Part shown: in pieces, positions 33,248-44,385 of the stretch
Numbering within the stretch: position 1 is the stretch's first letter
Layout of the letters: every line of letters begins with the position of its first letter
Assembly: GCA_031769625.1 (NCBI GenBank)
Contig: JAUIMM010000636.1
Location: forward strand, 4,005,501 to 4,069,500
Reading direction: 5' to 3'
DNA: 64,000 nt
Source of the DNA: Taudactylus pleione
Lineage: Eukaryota > Chordata > Amphibia > Anura > Myobatrachidae
Translations under genes and position numbers: made by a program
Notes under the pieces: model-generated
Database searches by the model: none
Told to the model about the DNA's origin: nothing
What the model saw: the letters and a program-made list of their open reading frames with translations, nothing else

Positions 33248-33849
33248 AAAATCTAGACTACAGTATCCTACATCTGTAATATCCTATGCTGAACTGTTAG
33301 CATGTGTTTTGGCATTTAATACTGTACAACAAAACCAAAATACACAGTAAAATAAATGTAATATATGATTTAATTGATTTAAAAAAAAGTAATTCTGACT
33401 TATACTGAGTAATTCTCACAGTGAAAGACAGTTTGGTGGCTTTGGAAATAAACCACAATTTCTTTTTATGTATATAAGTTTCCATAATACATTGTAATTG
33501 TAATGTTTTACTTTAAATAATTGAAGGATCAGCACCCTTTTATTGTTTAGTATCCTTCTGAGGGCCCACCGAACAGCAATGGTCAGCCAGCAACTGACTG
33601 CCCTCTCATGTCTGAGACCATCTGAGTGACCAACCATGTTATGTGGGGTACACAGCTGAATGAGGGGCCGGCATACCAAGCAACTAACTGACCCATTTTG
33701 GTAAGCCTACACACCCATCAGCTGCTCAATATGTCTGGCCAGTAGAACCAGTTGTGATATTTACACGGGTTCCTGTATGAATTAATCATTTGGTTGTGTG
33801 TACACACAAGCAGATGTGAACGACATATCTTTCAGATGTATCGCATCTG
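33248..33849. other. AT-rich DNA, partly repeat-like
   Basis: At 33660-33840, GGTTGTGTGTACACACAAGC and ACACACCCATCAGC resemble the interior of the AAAGCTGGGTACAC MITE group, but no ends are clear. No gene was found. Confidence 0.35.
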
Positions 33850-33990
33850 CCGTGCAGCACAAAGCGTTGATAGTACTTCAACGTTTCAGCGCTTTATTGT
33901 GCTTTCATCAGCAAACAGCAACATGACCACGAAACGTTGAAGTAAAGCACCGGCTATTATTATGTCTTATTAGTCCAGGAGTCTCTGTTT

Positions 33991-34024
<34 letters not shown>

Positions 34025-34420
34025 CAATTGAAGCCTGCACTCACTGCAGCGTATCCATCCAGCTGGGGTGCAACCACACAATTAATGAGGATCACATGTA
34101 CAAGAATGGAACTTGGAGGGCAGTCACCATACCACCAGTGTAATAAAGCACATTGTCCAATGTTTCGGTCTCATGTCAGACCTTTGTCAAGCCAGAATCA
34201 TATCAAAAGATGCCACAGCCATTACAAATAGTAAACAACTAAAAAACAACAACACTTAAATAGAACACAAGCATAGCTTACTTGGTGAGAGAGATCTAAT
34301 CAGCTCTGCCTCCATAGTTAGGCCACGCCCCTATTCAGACGTATTACTTGAAGCCTCAATGTGGAGTGGTCTGACATGAGACCGAAACGTCGGACAATAT
34401 GCTATTAAACTGATGGTATG
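33850..34420. repeat. Foldback sequences with AAACGTTG / AAACGTCGG hairpins
   Basis: The words CAACGTTTCAGCGC, GCTTTCATCAGC and CGAAACGTTGAAGTAAAGC form one module at 33878-33950. A second, CATTGTCCAATGTTTCGGTC with CATGTCAGACC (34150-34182), is mirrored by GACATGAGACCGAAACGTCGG (34373-34393). An AT run lies between (33991-34021). Such GAAACG-hairpins with CATCAG or CCTGAGGAAG words are typical centres of foldback MITEs; boundaries cannot be fixed. Confidence 0.5.
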
Positions 34421-34476
34421 TCATCAACAAAGGATTGTTTTATCGTAGCAATGCTGAGTGCCCTACAAGTTTTATT

Positions 34477-34562
34477 TTATATATATATATATATACACAC
34501 ACACATATACTATATATATATAAAATATATATTGTGTGTATGTGTATATATATATATATATG
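34477..34562. repeat. (AT)n/(AC)n microsatellite
   Basis: Alternating AT and ACAC/GTGT runs of compound type, with symmetrical ATATATATACACAC and GTGTATATATAT parts. Confidence 0.85.
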
Positions 34563-34863
34563 TCATTTATATGAGAGGTGCTAATTCATGACAATCACAA
34601 TCTCCCCACTTGTCCAGAAATACTGTGAGTGAAGCAGGTGTTTATTATTAGTATCATTATCTTGTACTTACAGTATAAGGTGCCACGAAGGTTACGTTCC
34701 ATACAAACTGGGAGAAAACCAACAACAGGTAGTATGAATACAGACTGATACAGATAATTCCGCAACTTCACAATCTACAGGGATAGCAAAAGAGGTCAGA
34801 GACTGGAGAGAGAAACTTTTACTTTTAAGGGCATGTTTGAAGGCTAGGAGGCGGGATGACTAC

Positions 34864-34864
<1 letters not shown>

Positions 34865-34930
<66 letters not shown>
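34865..34930. repeat. (TATC)n microsatellite
   Basis: Sixteen or more uninterrupted TATC repeats run straight into the left edge of the next MITE. Confidence 0.95.
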
Positions 34931-35085
34931 AGCCTGATTCAGAGTTGTACTGTAAAAACATTGCTGCTGCGTATTTGGACACAGCAGCAATGCTAATATA
35001 TGCTAATGTCGCAGGAGGCGTCTGAAGATAAAAGACGCCTATGTATGCAAACCATCGGGTTTGCGTACAAGTCTGAATCAGGCCC
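34931..35085. mobile_element. Short foldback MITE (GCCTGATTCAGAG ends)
   Basis: AGCCTGATTCAGAGTTGTAC at the left and GTCTGAATCAGGCCC at the right are inverted ends. GCTGCTGCG, ATATGCTAATG and CGCAGGAGG match the element at 12212. At 155 bp it is an internally deleted form. Inner stems include AGGCGTCT with AGACGCCT. Confidence 0.7.
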
Positions 35086-36021
35086 TATATATGAGTGTGT
35101 GTACTGTATATAGCACACGTCTAAATACACGTGTGTGTATATATATTTAACCTCACTAGCTGCAAACTTTCAAGGATTTCTGAGTAAAACAGATATTTAA
35201 ATTAGTCACTAAAAATTTAAATAAGTGACTAAAAATGTTTTCGGCTATTCACCAGAGTAATTAAGTGTTCTCAAACAAAGATCATTATGAATAAAGAATA
35301 AGTTTCATTACTGAGTGATTCAAAGGTAGATGAATAGTTTATATGGTTAAATGTTTTGGCTTATTTGTCAGAGTAATACATGTCTCTAAGTGATTCTGCA
35401 CTTTTAAAGTGTCAGTCTTAAACCATTGTCTTGAGACCTCACTTGATTATATATTTCACAGGGATCTCTCACTGTAACATAGCTCCATTATGGATTTTAT
35501 TTTATTTCACATTTAGTGCTAATTTATGTTAACACAATCTTCCCAAAAATTAATTACCTGCCAATGGGATGGATATTAGTTTGAAATTAATTTTGCTTTC
35601 TGGGTTAATTAGAATTGCATGGAAGTCAGCATGCCGTTGACTTGCGGTAATAGGAAGATGAATTATACCCTTGCCATGGTCCCAAAAATATTGCTACCTC
35701 CCCTAGATATCTTTAGCTGTAGAGAGTAAGAGCCAAAACTTTTCTTTAATTCACTGCAGAACAAACACTGCCATCTACCTGAGTGTTACTTAACATAGGC
35801 TAAAGGATTTGCATTATATGCTAATTTATCTACTCGATTCTACATACAGCCAGATAGTAATAGCAAGACAAACTTGTTATACAGGTTTTGTTAGTATTGC
35901 TGCAGTGTTAATTTCAAACTAGTAGTGTTAAGCATTGTTGCTAAAGATCATTTTGTAGCACTAATATTAGAACTAGATAAAGTAAAAGATAAAACAGAAA
36001 ACTTTTTAAATTGTGAACAAA
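35086..36021. other. AT-rich stretch without recognised features
   Basis: No gene, array or transposon end was recognised. Confidence 0.4.
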
Positions 36022-36523
36022 GGCCCTGATTCAGACCCGTGCGCTGCCGCAGTCAGCTCGCAGGGTCTGTGGGCGTTTTTTTTTTGTCTCCAGGCCGCTC
36101 ACAAAGGTGTGGGCGATCACCCACAGCTTGTCCGAGCCTGCTGGAGACCGTCGCGACCATCGGGCTTGCGATGAGACCCTGGGGTAGGGTCTCGGCAGCC
36201 GCAAGCCCGAGTGGACTTCCTGCTCTAATAGAACAGGAAGTCCACTACTGACATCACTAGTGATGTCAGCAACCCCACCTACAAACGCCAGGCGTTCCTA
36301 TGGGAACGCGTGTGTTTGTCCGGCTACCCCCCTACCCGCCCACAAAACGGGGCGAGCTGTCAATCAACATCGACAGCCGCCCCCTCTTGTTGCGAGCCTC
36401 GCAGCGACTGCACTTCAGTTACTCAGCGGGGCTCGCGCACGCCGGATGCGGTGCGTGCACAGTGGGGGACCATCGAGCCGCGTGCAAGCGCACAGCGCTT
36501 GCGAGCGGCTCTGAATCGGGCCC
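36022..36523 (+). mobile_element. MITE of the GGCCTGATTCAGA group, 502 bp
   Basis: The left end GGCCCTGATTCAGACC and the right end CTCTGAATCGGGCCC are inverted. The interior follows the element at 30130-30575: GCAGTCAGCTCGCAGG, GGGCGATCACCCACAGC, CGCGACCATCGGGCTTGCGA and ACTTCCTGCTCTAATAG. The right part has an added GCGGTGCGTGCACAGTGG segment. Flanks are AAA-rich. There is no transposase. Confidence 0.75.
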
Positions 36524-37756
36524 AAACAGCCCGATTACAGATTACAGTAAATTAAACTGAAACTTTTAGAATTTTATACAAATCTAATCTTTCTAATATT
36601 ACTGTCAGTGAGAAAGATGGCCAATTTATATAAAACAAAACATTTTGTCCTTTGCAGGAGTTAACATGTGTTCCCGGTGGAACGAAATTAGGTTCTTGGA
36701 TACAGAAAGTTAATTAAGCCACATAAACCAGTATCTTGGAAAAATATGTAATTTATTACATCAAATAACAACATATAAAAGAATAATAGTTACTTAGCTT
36801 CAGAGTAGAAAATTGTTACACAATCCAGGAGCCTTCGGTCTATTTCAGAAATAGCTGGACGAACAATTTCCTGGCCACCAGCTGCAGTCTGGTCCAGGCT
36901 TAGGGCAGGCAGCTCGAATCTCCTTTATGTCTTGCTTATATAGCATCCTACTTGTCATACCCAGCTGACTTTTCTAATATGGGCATAAACCTACTTCAAA
37001 TTACTCTATTGGTTAACTACTGATAAGGACTTTCTAAAACTTAACGCAGGCGTACATCGCAGTAGACAACGCCTAAAAGATTTATGGCTTGTCTGCTTTC
37101 TACATTCCTATACCACTTCATGTCTGATACACACATAAGAACCATGAAAAGAAATGGCTGTCAGTAGCCATTTTGCTATCCCAATACAACATGTAAGTCA
37201 GCAGTTTACCTGGCATGTCTACTGCAAGAAATTCTCTTTCATCTTAGGCTGCCTGGTTATCAAATTGGCCCAAATAGACACCGGGGCATCTGAGAGCATA
37301 GTTTCCTGACGGCACTGACCAAAAATGGAAAGTGTGTTCTTACTGCTTGCCAAGCCAGCAAGGTTCCAAGGAGTTGCATTGCGAGACCCGGCTATCGGTC
37401 CCCTGCATGCATACTGAATTTGAGCATCCAATTCCAGATTATACAAATACATAGTAAAAAAAATTTTCCTATGTATACCTCCTGAGATGGTGTTAGTGAT
37501 TGGAAAACAGCAGCGGTGCTTGTACTAAAGCTGTCTATGATAAATAGGCTTGGCATGAGGAAACATAATGCACAGTTCCAGGGAAAGTAATTAGCTACTT
37601 TTGTTAATTATTTCAAATAATTTTATTTTACTTCTAAAATGTCACCTATAATTATACATATTAATGTGTTCCCTCTTTTGCTTCATTCTTGTATTTCTTG
37701 ATGTTTTAACCTATTCCGCACCTCTGATATTTAATAGATCTCATTCAAAAAAGCTG
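36524..37756. other. Unclassified; possibly an LTR in antisense
   Basis: Between about 36660 and 37490 the sequence is less AT-rich than its surroundings and has TTTATTACATCAAATAACAA near its left, which could be an inverted polyadenylation region, as in an LTR read on the minus strand. TG/CA termini and a target duplication were not found. No coding frame is recognisable. Confidence 0.25.
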
Positions 37757-37884
37757 GACATGGGTTAGGGTTAGGGTAGGCAGAGGGGAAGGGTTAGAAT
37801 ACTGACCAACAAGTGTCGGTATTCTTACCCTGTCAATTTTGACCGCCGGGATCCCGAGCGCCAGCATCCCGTATCCATCCCATG
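37757..37884 (+). mobile_element. Partial MITE with telomere-like core, copy 1
   Basis: GGGTTAGGGTTAGGGTAGG is followed by GGGTTAGAATACTGACCA, a GTCGGTATTC stem and GACCGCCGGGATCCCGA with AGCATCCCG. These parts match the longer elements at 48186-48667 and 54433-54775. The ends are lost or too diverged to see. Confidence 0.5.
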
Positions 37885-37920
37885 GCACAATGTGCTACGG
37901 AGAAAAAAGGCAATCCAGAT

Positions 37921-38224
37921 CAGTGGCATAACTTCATCCCAGTCGTCCGGAGGCAAGATAGATGTTAGCGAAAACCCCCCTTTCTCCTATACCAACTCTT
38001 CAATTTTGTAAAACAAATAACATGCCCTTATCATTTCTATGAAAATGAGTTGTATTATGTGACTCGGTACTTCCCATCCAGTTACAGCCCAATTCCCTCT
38101 AACCTTTTACCGCTCACATTCTTCCATTGATGCAGAGCCATGCAACTTTGGAATTCTAATTTGACGCATGCGCAGAGTTATATCTCAGACAATGACGCAT
38201 GTGCAGTTGTGTAAAATGTTCTAA
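37921..38224. mobile_element. Possible hAT left end without partner
   Basis: CAGTGGCATAACTTCATCCC has the form of hAT left ends in this window (compare CAGTGGCATAATGGGG at 49000). A matching right end was not found before or after the Tc1 element, so only the start is suggested. The minisatellite at 38225 may be its interior. Confidence 0.35.
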
Positions 38225-38790
38225 TTTAATTTGTGATCTTGGTGACAACTAGACAATATGGAAAGCATTTTAGTGACCACCAGACAATACCGAGAGCATT
38301 TTAGTGACCACCAGACAATACTCAGAGCATTTGTAATGACTACCATACAATACTGATAGCATTTTAGTGACTGCCATACAACACTTAAAGCATTTTTGGG
38401 ACTGCCAGACAATACAGAGAGCATTTCAGTGACCACCATTTAATGCAGAGAACATCACTGCGACAACAAAATAATGCAGAGAATGCTGCAGTGATCGCCA
38501 TATAATGCAGAGAGCATTACAGTACTTGCCTTATAATACAGAGACCATCAGTGCCTACTCTATAGTGCAGAGAGTGTTGCAAAGCCCGCCATATAATGTA
38601 GAGAGAGTTGCAATGCTCACCATCTAATGCAGAGAGTGTCGCAGTTCCTGCAATGTAAAGCAGAGAATGTCAAGTGCCCATCATATAATGCAGTGTCGCA
38701 GTGCCCACCAAGTAATGCAGAGTATAGCAGTGCCAGCCATATAATGCAGAGAGTGTTGCAATGATATATAATGGATAGACCATCAGCAGT
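38225..38790. repeat. Minisatellite, unit about 31-36 bp
   Basis: About sixteen diverged copies of a unit with ACCACCAGACAATA and GCAGAGAGCATTTTAGTG parts; later copies read CCATATAATGCAGAGAGTGT. Low homogeneity suggests an old array. From 38800 to 38990 a looser series of AACACACCAC/CACACA words continues. Confidence 0.75.
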
Positions 38791-39090
38791 GACCCACATT
38801 TAACACAGATAATATGAAAACACCCTCCTCACACACACCTCACACACACAATATTAATACACCCCCCACAAACACTCACAACAGTGATACACCACACCAA
38901 CTACAGACAGTATTAAAACACATCACTTCTAGGAAAAAAAATATATAAATACACCCCGCATTGCATAAATATACCCACCCCCTCAGATAACATTTAAACA
39001 GCATTCACATCTCAATTTACCTGTCCAGAAGGAGGAACTGTCTCTCAGAATAATGGCTCCAGGGGCAAATGAAAGTTTTTGCAGAGGGGC

Positions 39091-39092
39091 TC

Positions 39093-39126
<34 letters not shown>

Positions 39127-39185
39127 CACACTATATAAAAGCCATACAATACATATAATTTACTTACAGTACATATATATATATA

Positions 39186-39221
<36 letters not shown>
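39091..39221. repeat. (TA)n-rich tract next to Tc1
   Basis: Two TA runs (39091-39126 and about 39171-39221) are separated by ordinary sequence. The second ends in the TA used by the Tc1 insertion. Confidence 0.85.
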
Positions 39222-39226
<5 letters not shown>

Positions 39227-40874
39227 TCAGGTGCATAAATATTGGGACATTGACAGAATTTTCATATTTTGGCCTCTATTCACCACCACAATGGCTTTGA
39301 AATGAAACAAACAAGATGTGCTTTAACTGCAGACTTTCAGATTTAATTTGAGGGTAATTACATCCAAATCAGGTGAACGGTGTAGGAATTACAACGATTT
39401 CTATATGTGCCTCCCACTTTTTAATGGGCCAAAAGTAATGGGACTATCAACTCAAAAGCTATTTCATGGACAGGTGTGAGCTATTCCCTCGTTATTTCAT
39501 TATCAATTAAGGAGATAAAAGGTCTGGAGTTGATTCTAGGTGTGACATTTGCATTTGGAATCAGTTGATGTCGACTCTCAATATGAGATCCAAAGAGCTG
39601 TCACTATCAGTGAAGCAAGCCATCATTAGGCTGAAAAATCAAAACAAACCCATCAGAGAGATAACAAAAACATTAGGTGTGGCCAAATCAACTGTTTGGA
39701 ACATTCTTAAAAAGAAAGAATGCACCGGAGAGCTTAGCAACACCAAAAGACCCGGAAGACCACGGAAAACAACTGTGGTGGATGACAGAAGAATTATTTC
39801 CCTGGTGAAGAAAAACTCCTTCACAACAGTTGGCCAAATCAAGAACACTCTGCAGGACATAGGTGTATATGTGTCAAAGTCAACAATCAAGAGAAGACTT
39901 CACAAGAGTGAATATAGAGGGTTCACCACAAGATGTAAACCATTGGTGAGCCACAAAAACAGGAAGACCAGATTAGAGTTTGCCAAACAACATCTAAAAA
40001 AGCCATTACAGCTCTGGAACAACATCCTATGGACAGATGAGACAAAGATCAACTTGTACCAGTGTGATGGGAAGAGAAGAGTATGGAGAAGGTAAAGAAC
40101 TGCTCATGATCCAAAACATACCACCTCACCAGTGAAGCATGGTGGTGGTAGTGTCATGGCGTGGGCATGTATGGCTGCCAATGGAACAGGTTCCCTTGTA
40201 TTTATTGATGATGTGACTGATGACAAAAGCAGCAGAATGAATTCTGAAGTGTTTCGGGCAATATTATATGCTCATATTCAGTCAAATGCTTCAGAACTTA
40301 TTGGACGGCGCTTCACAGTGCAGATGGACAATGATCCGAAGCATACTGCAAAAGCAACCAAAGAGTTTTTTAAGGCTAAAAAGTGGAATGTTATGCAATG
40401 GCCAAGTCAATCCCCTGACCTGAATCCGATTGAGCATGCATTTCACTTGATGAAGACAAAACTGAAGGGAAAATGCCCCAAGAACAAGCAGGAACTGAAG
40501 ACATTTGCAGTAGAGGCCTGACAGAGCATCACCAGGGATGAAACCCAGTGTCTGGTGATGTCTATGCGTTCCAGACTTCAGGCTGTAATTGCCTGCAAAG
40601 GATTTGCAACAAAGTATTAAAAAGTGAAAGTTAGATTTAGGATTGTTTCGTTTGTCCCATTACTTTTGGCCCCTTAAAAAGTGGGAGGCACATATAGAAA
40701 CCGTTGTAATTCCTACACCGTTCACCTGATTTGGATGTAATTACCCTCAAATTAAATCTGAAAGTCTGCAGTTAAAGCACATCTTGTTTGTTTCATTTCA
40801 AAGCCATTGTGGTGGTGAATAGAGGCCAAAATATGAAAATTCTGTCAATGTCCCAATATTTATGCACCTGGCTG
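39222..40874 (+). mobile_element. Full-length Tc1-type transposon
   Basis: Inverted repeats of about 221 bp (39222-39444 and 40654-40874) are nearly identical. They start CAGTCAGGTGCATAAATATT and include TGTAGGAATTACAACG and end GGCCAAAAGTAATGGGAC. TA flanks both ends (39220-39221, 40875-40876), the Tc1/mariner target. The 1.65-kb element has the usual Tc1 layout with one transposase gene between the repeats. High similarity of the arms and near-intact coding frame point to recent activity. The family name is unknown to me. Confidence 0.95.
39568..40620 (+). pseudogene. Tc1 transposase with two in-frame stops
   Basis: A single frame of 351 codons runs from ATG 39568 (a second ATG is at 39583, the likelier true start) to TAA 40618. 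An N-terminal helix-turn-helix (KQAIIRLKNQNKPIREITK), a GRPRKTT AT-hook-like linker and a second helix-turn-helix are followed by the catalytic core: WTDETK, then QMDNDPKHT, then SPDLNPIEH. Counting the residues gives D-34-E, the Tc1 signature. Stops are TAA at 40093-40095, just after VWRR, and TGA at 40519-40521, where TGG would be expected. No frameshift is seen. The protein would cut and paste the element at TA sites. Confidence 0.92.
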
Positions 40875-40876
40875 TA

Positions 40877-41029
40877 TATATATACAAAAATACAAATCTG
40901 TCATCCATGATCCATATGCCCTTCCCAGCACATCCCAATGGCCAGGCCCCAGTGGGGGTTGTGGTGACACTGGAGAGATGCAGGAGGCTGTTGTGAGATG
41001 CAGAGGACTGTGGTGAAATAGCATAAGTT
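40877..41029. other. Short spacer between transposons
   Basis: It contains CAATGGCCAGGCCCCAGTGG and tandem GATGCAGGAGGCTGTTGTGA-like words. It may belong to the element into which Tc1 jumped. Confidence 0.4.
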
Positions 41030-42190
41030 CAGAGCTGGAGTTAGACCTCATGGGGCCCTAGGCAAGATACCAGTTTTGGGGCCCCTTTCAGCACAGACCC
41101 CTATCTCCTCTCAGCACAGACCTCCCTCACCTCCCTGCACAGACCCCCCTCACCTCTCAGCACAGACCCCCCCTCACCTCTCAGCACAGACCTCCCTCAC
41201 CTCCCAGCACAGACTACCTCCTCACCTCTCAGCACAGACCCACCCTCACTTCTCAGCACAGACCCCCCCTAACCTCTCAGCACAGATCCCCCCTCACCTC
41301 TCAGCACAGACCCCCCCCTCACCTCTCAGCACAGACCTCCCTCACCACCCTGCACAGACCCCCCTCACCTCTCAGCACAGACCCCCCCTCACCTCTCAGC
41401 ACAGACCTCCCTCACCTCCCAGCACAGACTACCTCCTCACCTCTCAGCACAGACCCCCCCTCACTTCTCAGCACAGACCCCCCCTAACCTCTCAGCACAG
41501 ACCCCCCTAACCTCTCAGCACAGACCCCCCCCTCACCTCTCAGCACAGACCCCCCCTCACCTCTCAGCACAGACCTTCCTCACCTCCCAGCACAGACCCC
41601 CTCTCACCTCTCAGCACAGACCCCCCTCATCTCTCAGCACAGACCTCCAAACCCTCTCAGCACAGACACCCTCTGCTCTCAGCACAGACCCCCTACCCTC
41701 TCAGCACAGACCCCCCCATTCCCACAGATACCACCTCCACTGACAACACAGATTCCTCTGCCCTCAAAGCACAGACCACTTTAGCAGAGACCCCCCTTCC
41801 TTTCTCAGCACTGATCCCCTTCCCTCACAGCTCGACCCCTTCCTATTCCCTCACAACACCTTTCACCCCTTCCTGCCAAACTTACCTGCCGGGGACATTT
41901 GTATAGACAGCAGTAACATGTGACTCACCGGCGCTCTATACCCTGCCTAATGATAGAGCCGGCCTGGCCTGCAACTCCGCCTCCTCCCTTTCCCTTCCTC
42001 CTTCCCCGTGCTGCTGCTTACAGATTGCCCATGTGTGCGTCCTCTTCCCGGATGGAGCGCTCAAAACAAACAGCGCAGTCAAAAGGTACTTCTCCAGGGA
42101 CAGATTTCAGGTGAGCCAAGCCACGGGCACCTTGGGTCCCGCCGGGCCCTAGGCGGCCGCCTAGCATAGGCAGCGGTAAATCCGGCCCTG
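41030..42190. mobile_element. hAT-type element with CAGCACAGACCCC minisatellite
   Basis: The left end CAGAGCTGGAGTTAGACC and the inverted right end CAGGGCCGGATTTACCGC are related, and both lead into GGGGCCCTAGGC-type segments, inverted at the two ends. The flanks CATAAGTT and CATATAAT match at 5 of 8. The interior holds a long pyrimidine-rich array, then an ACTTACCTG motif at 41880, then a GC-rich right part. There is no transposase. Confidence 0.65.
41090..41800. repeat. Minisatellite CTCTCAGCACAGACCCCCCTCAC
   Basis: About 28 copies of a 22-25-bp unit, differing mainly in the number of C, span 700 bp. A higher-order block of several units (with CTCCCAGCACAGACTACCTC as marker at about 41200 and 41416) is repeated at a 215-bp interval. 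Open frames here are repeat artefacts. Confidence 0.9.
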
Positions 42191-44165
42191 CATATAATTA
42201 GTGCAATGACCATGACTTCATAATTGTATCACATATTGTTTATAATCATTCTGTGTAGTAGCAACATTGGCAGTTTTTGTTTGTTTGGAACACGCTGCTA
42301 TTTGTATGATCACTGCGATGTTTTACACATGACATTTCCATATTATTTTACTCCTTGTTTGTGGGTTTTCTCTTTGGCCAACTCCATTGCAACCAAATTT
42401 TTAAAGGTTGACCCTTGCCAGGAAAGAAAGCACTTTCCTGCTTAGTAGATTTAAACTGGCCTCATGACAGGAGTAATATGTATTGAGGATATCTACATTT
42501 TATATCTTTTGCATAGTCCTCACTTATTTTTGGAATTTTAAGGGTTTTGGTTTTCTCTTTGGATCCATTGGAATGAGACAGTGAATTCTGTATTTGAACG
42601 TTGTTTGGTGGTATTGTGTGTAAATATAAGAGATATGGGCACCTTCAATATCCATACAAGAAGTAAGTCAATATTCCATCCAAGATACCCCAAATCTGTC
42701 ATCTTACATCATGATCATATTGCTAGATGATACTGTATAATGGCTTCCACTCTGACGGTTATAAGAGCATCATGTAAAGCTGCTCTGATGATTTTTCAAG
42801 GACTACAACAGATAAGACTAGTCATCCGTGCTTTTGAAAAGCTAGGCAGATGCATTTAGAAGTTCACTAAACAAGTACATTGATATCTGTGCACTTGATT
42901 GAGACTAATTCTTGTAGGTGTTATAGCCCTGTGTGAACTTGGGCTTGACTATGGATTGCAATAATTTGTGCTGTATTGGCAGCTATGAAAACACTATGTT
43001 ACATTCCTCTGGGCCGCAACACAGTTTTATTTTTTCATAAATACTCTTGGGGATAAGGAACCTATAGCATGTTTATAGTCTATTTATCTTTGAGTAACGT
43101 CACCTGGAAAATGTTTTGCACTATATTCTACATAAGTACGTAAGATGTCTCTCGTCTTATAAGGCACCTGTAAAAGAATGTGCTATTTATTTCTGGATTT
43201 TTATTGGCAATATAATAGTGGAGCAAATATGTTAATGACCATTTCATAAATTGTTTTATTTAATATCTTTAATTAACCCTTCACACATCTAAATTGCTAT
43301 TTAAACCAAGAAATATGATTATTTTTTTTCTTCTCTAAATTTACTGGAGTCATGATATTCAAATCATAAACTTAGAATGTTATTGTAGGAAGATATAGTT
43401 TCATTTGAAATACTCTGTATTCTCGTTAACATTGATGATGAATAACAAATCTTTACAGGTATACAGTAGCACAGATAGCATAATGTATATAGTAATACAC
43501 CTTTGTTACTTTGTGTGTGTATTTTGTCTTACATGTGTGAGGTATGGGGAGTCATGGCTCCATCCCAGCATATGAGTGTAGAGATTGTGTCTCAGACATC
43601 AGTATATTCAACTACCATTTCATTCTAAACTTAATTTTGTTTTGATCTTACATATCCATCCTCCATATGCCTAGCAATATCACACATCATCAACTATACC
43701 ATATACTGTTACTGTATCAAGCTAGTTACAGTATATCATAACTATAACATTTACATACACCATTGTTAGTATCAATGCAGTCTTCATAACCCACAGATAT
43801 CCTACAGTCATATCTGCAGTATTACGCCTGTCTCATCTACATCTCTCATTTGCCAACAATAGCTAGTCACATTCTATATTGTTACCACCATTGATCAGTA
43901 TTGAAATGAGGCCCACCATGAGAATGTAGTGGTTGGGATCCATGCTTAAGGGGTGCAGCCAGCACCCACAGAGGTGTGGCCAGCAATTAGACCATGTAAT
44001 TGATTCTCTAATAGAGTAAAAATGTATAATTTGTGTGCACAACCTGACATTAGAGAATGGGATAGGGCCCACCAGGGATTTCCCCTGTACACCTTTGGGT
44101 GAGTCAGCTCCTGACATTAACTTTTACTGGTTACAGTATGTCTGTGTCAGCACACAAACGATATG
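42191..44165. other. Quiet AT-rich stretch
   Basis: About 2 kb with no gene, array or transposon end that I can support. It looks like unique intergenic DNA. Confidence 0.45.
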
Positions 44166-44173
44166 CTCTATAG

Positions 44174-44377
44174 CACAGGTTCTCAAACTCGGTCCTCGGG
44201 ACCCCAAACAGTACATGTTTTGCAGGTGTCCTCACATAATTACTAGTGAAATAATTAGCTGCACCTGTGAATCTTTTAAAATGTATCAGTGAGTAATGAA
44301 TACACCTGTGCACCTGCTGGGTGACCTGGAAAATGTGAACTGTGTGGGGTCCTGAGGACCGAGTTTGAGAACCACTG
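44174..44377. mobile_element. hAT MITE with perfect duplication CTCTATAG
   Basis: The ends CACAGGTTCTCAAACTCGG and, inverted, CAGTGGTTCTCAAACTCGG extend as inverted repeats through GGTCCTCGGGACCCC. The 8 bp CTCTATAG stand exactly on both sides (44166-44173, 44378-44385). The target resembles the NTCTAGAN preference described for some hAT families. At 204 bp with no coding sequence it is a classic MITE. Confidence 0.9.
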
Positions 44378-44385
44378 CTCTATAG

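Noticed and set aside
36650..37490. Endogenous retrovirus LTR in antisense
   Set aside because: No TG/CA ends, duplication or adjoining gag/pol could be shown; kept only as a weak note.
41076..41510. 144-codon proline/serine/threonine-rich frame
   Set aside because: Translation of the CAGCACAGACCCC array; no sign of a mucin or other gene outside it.
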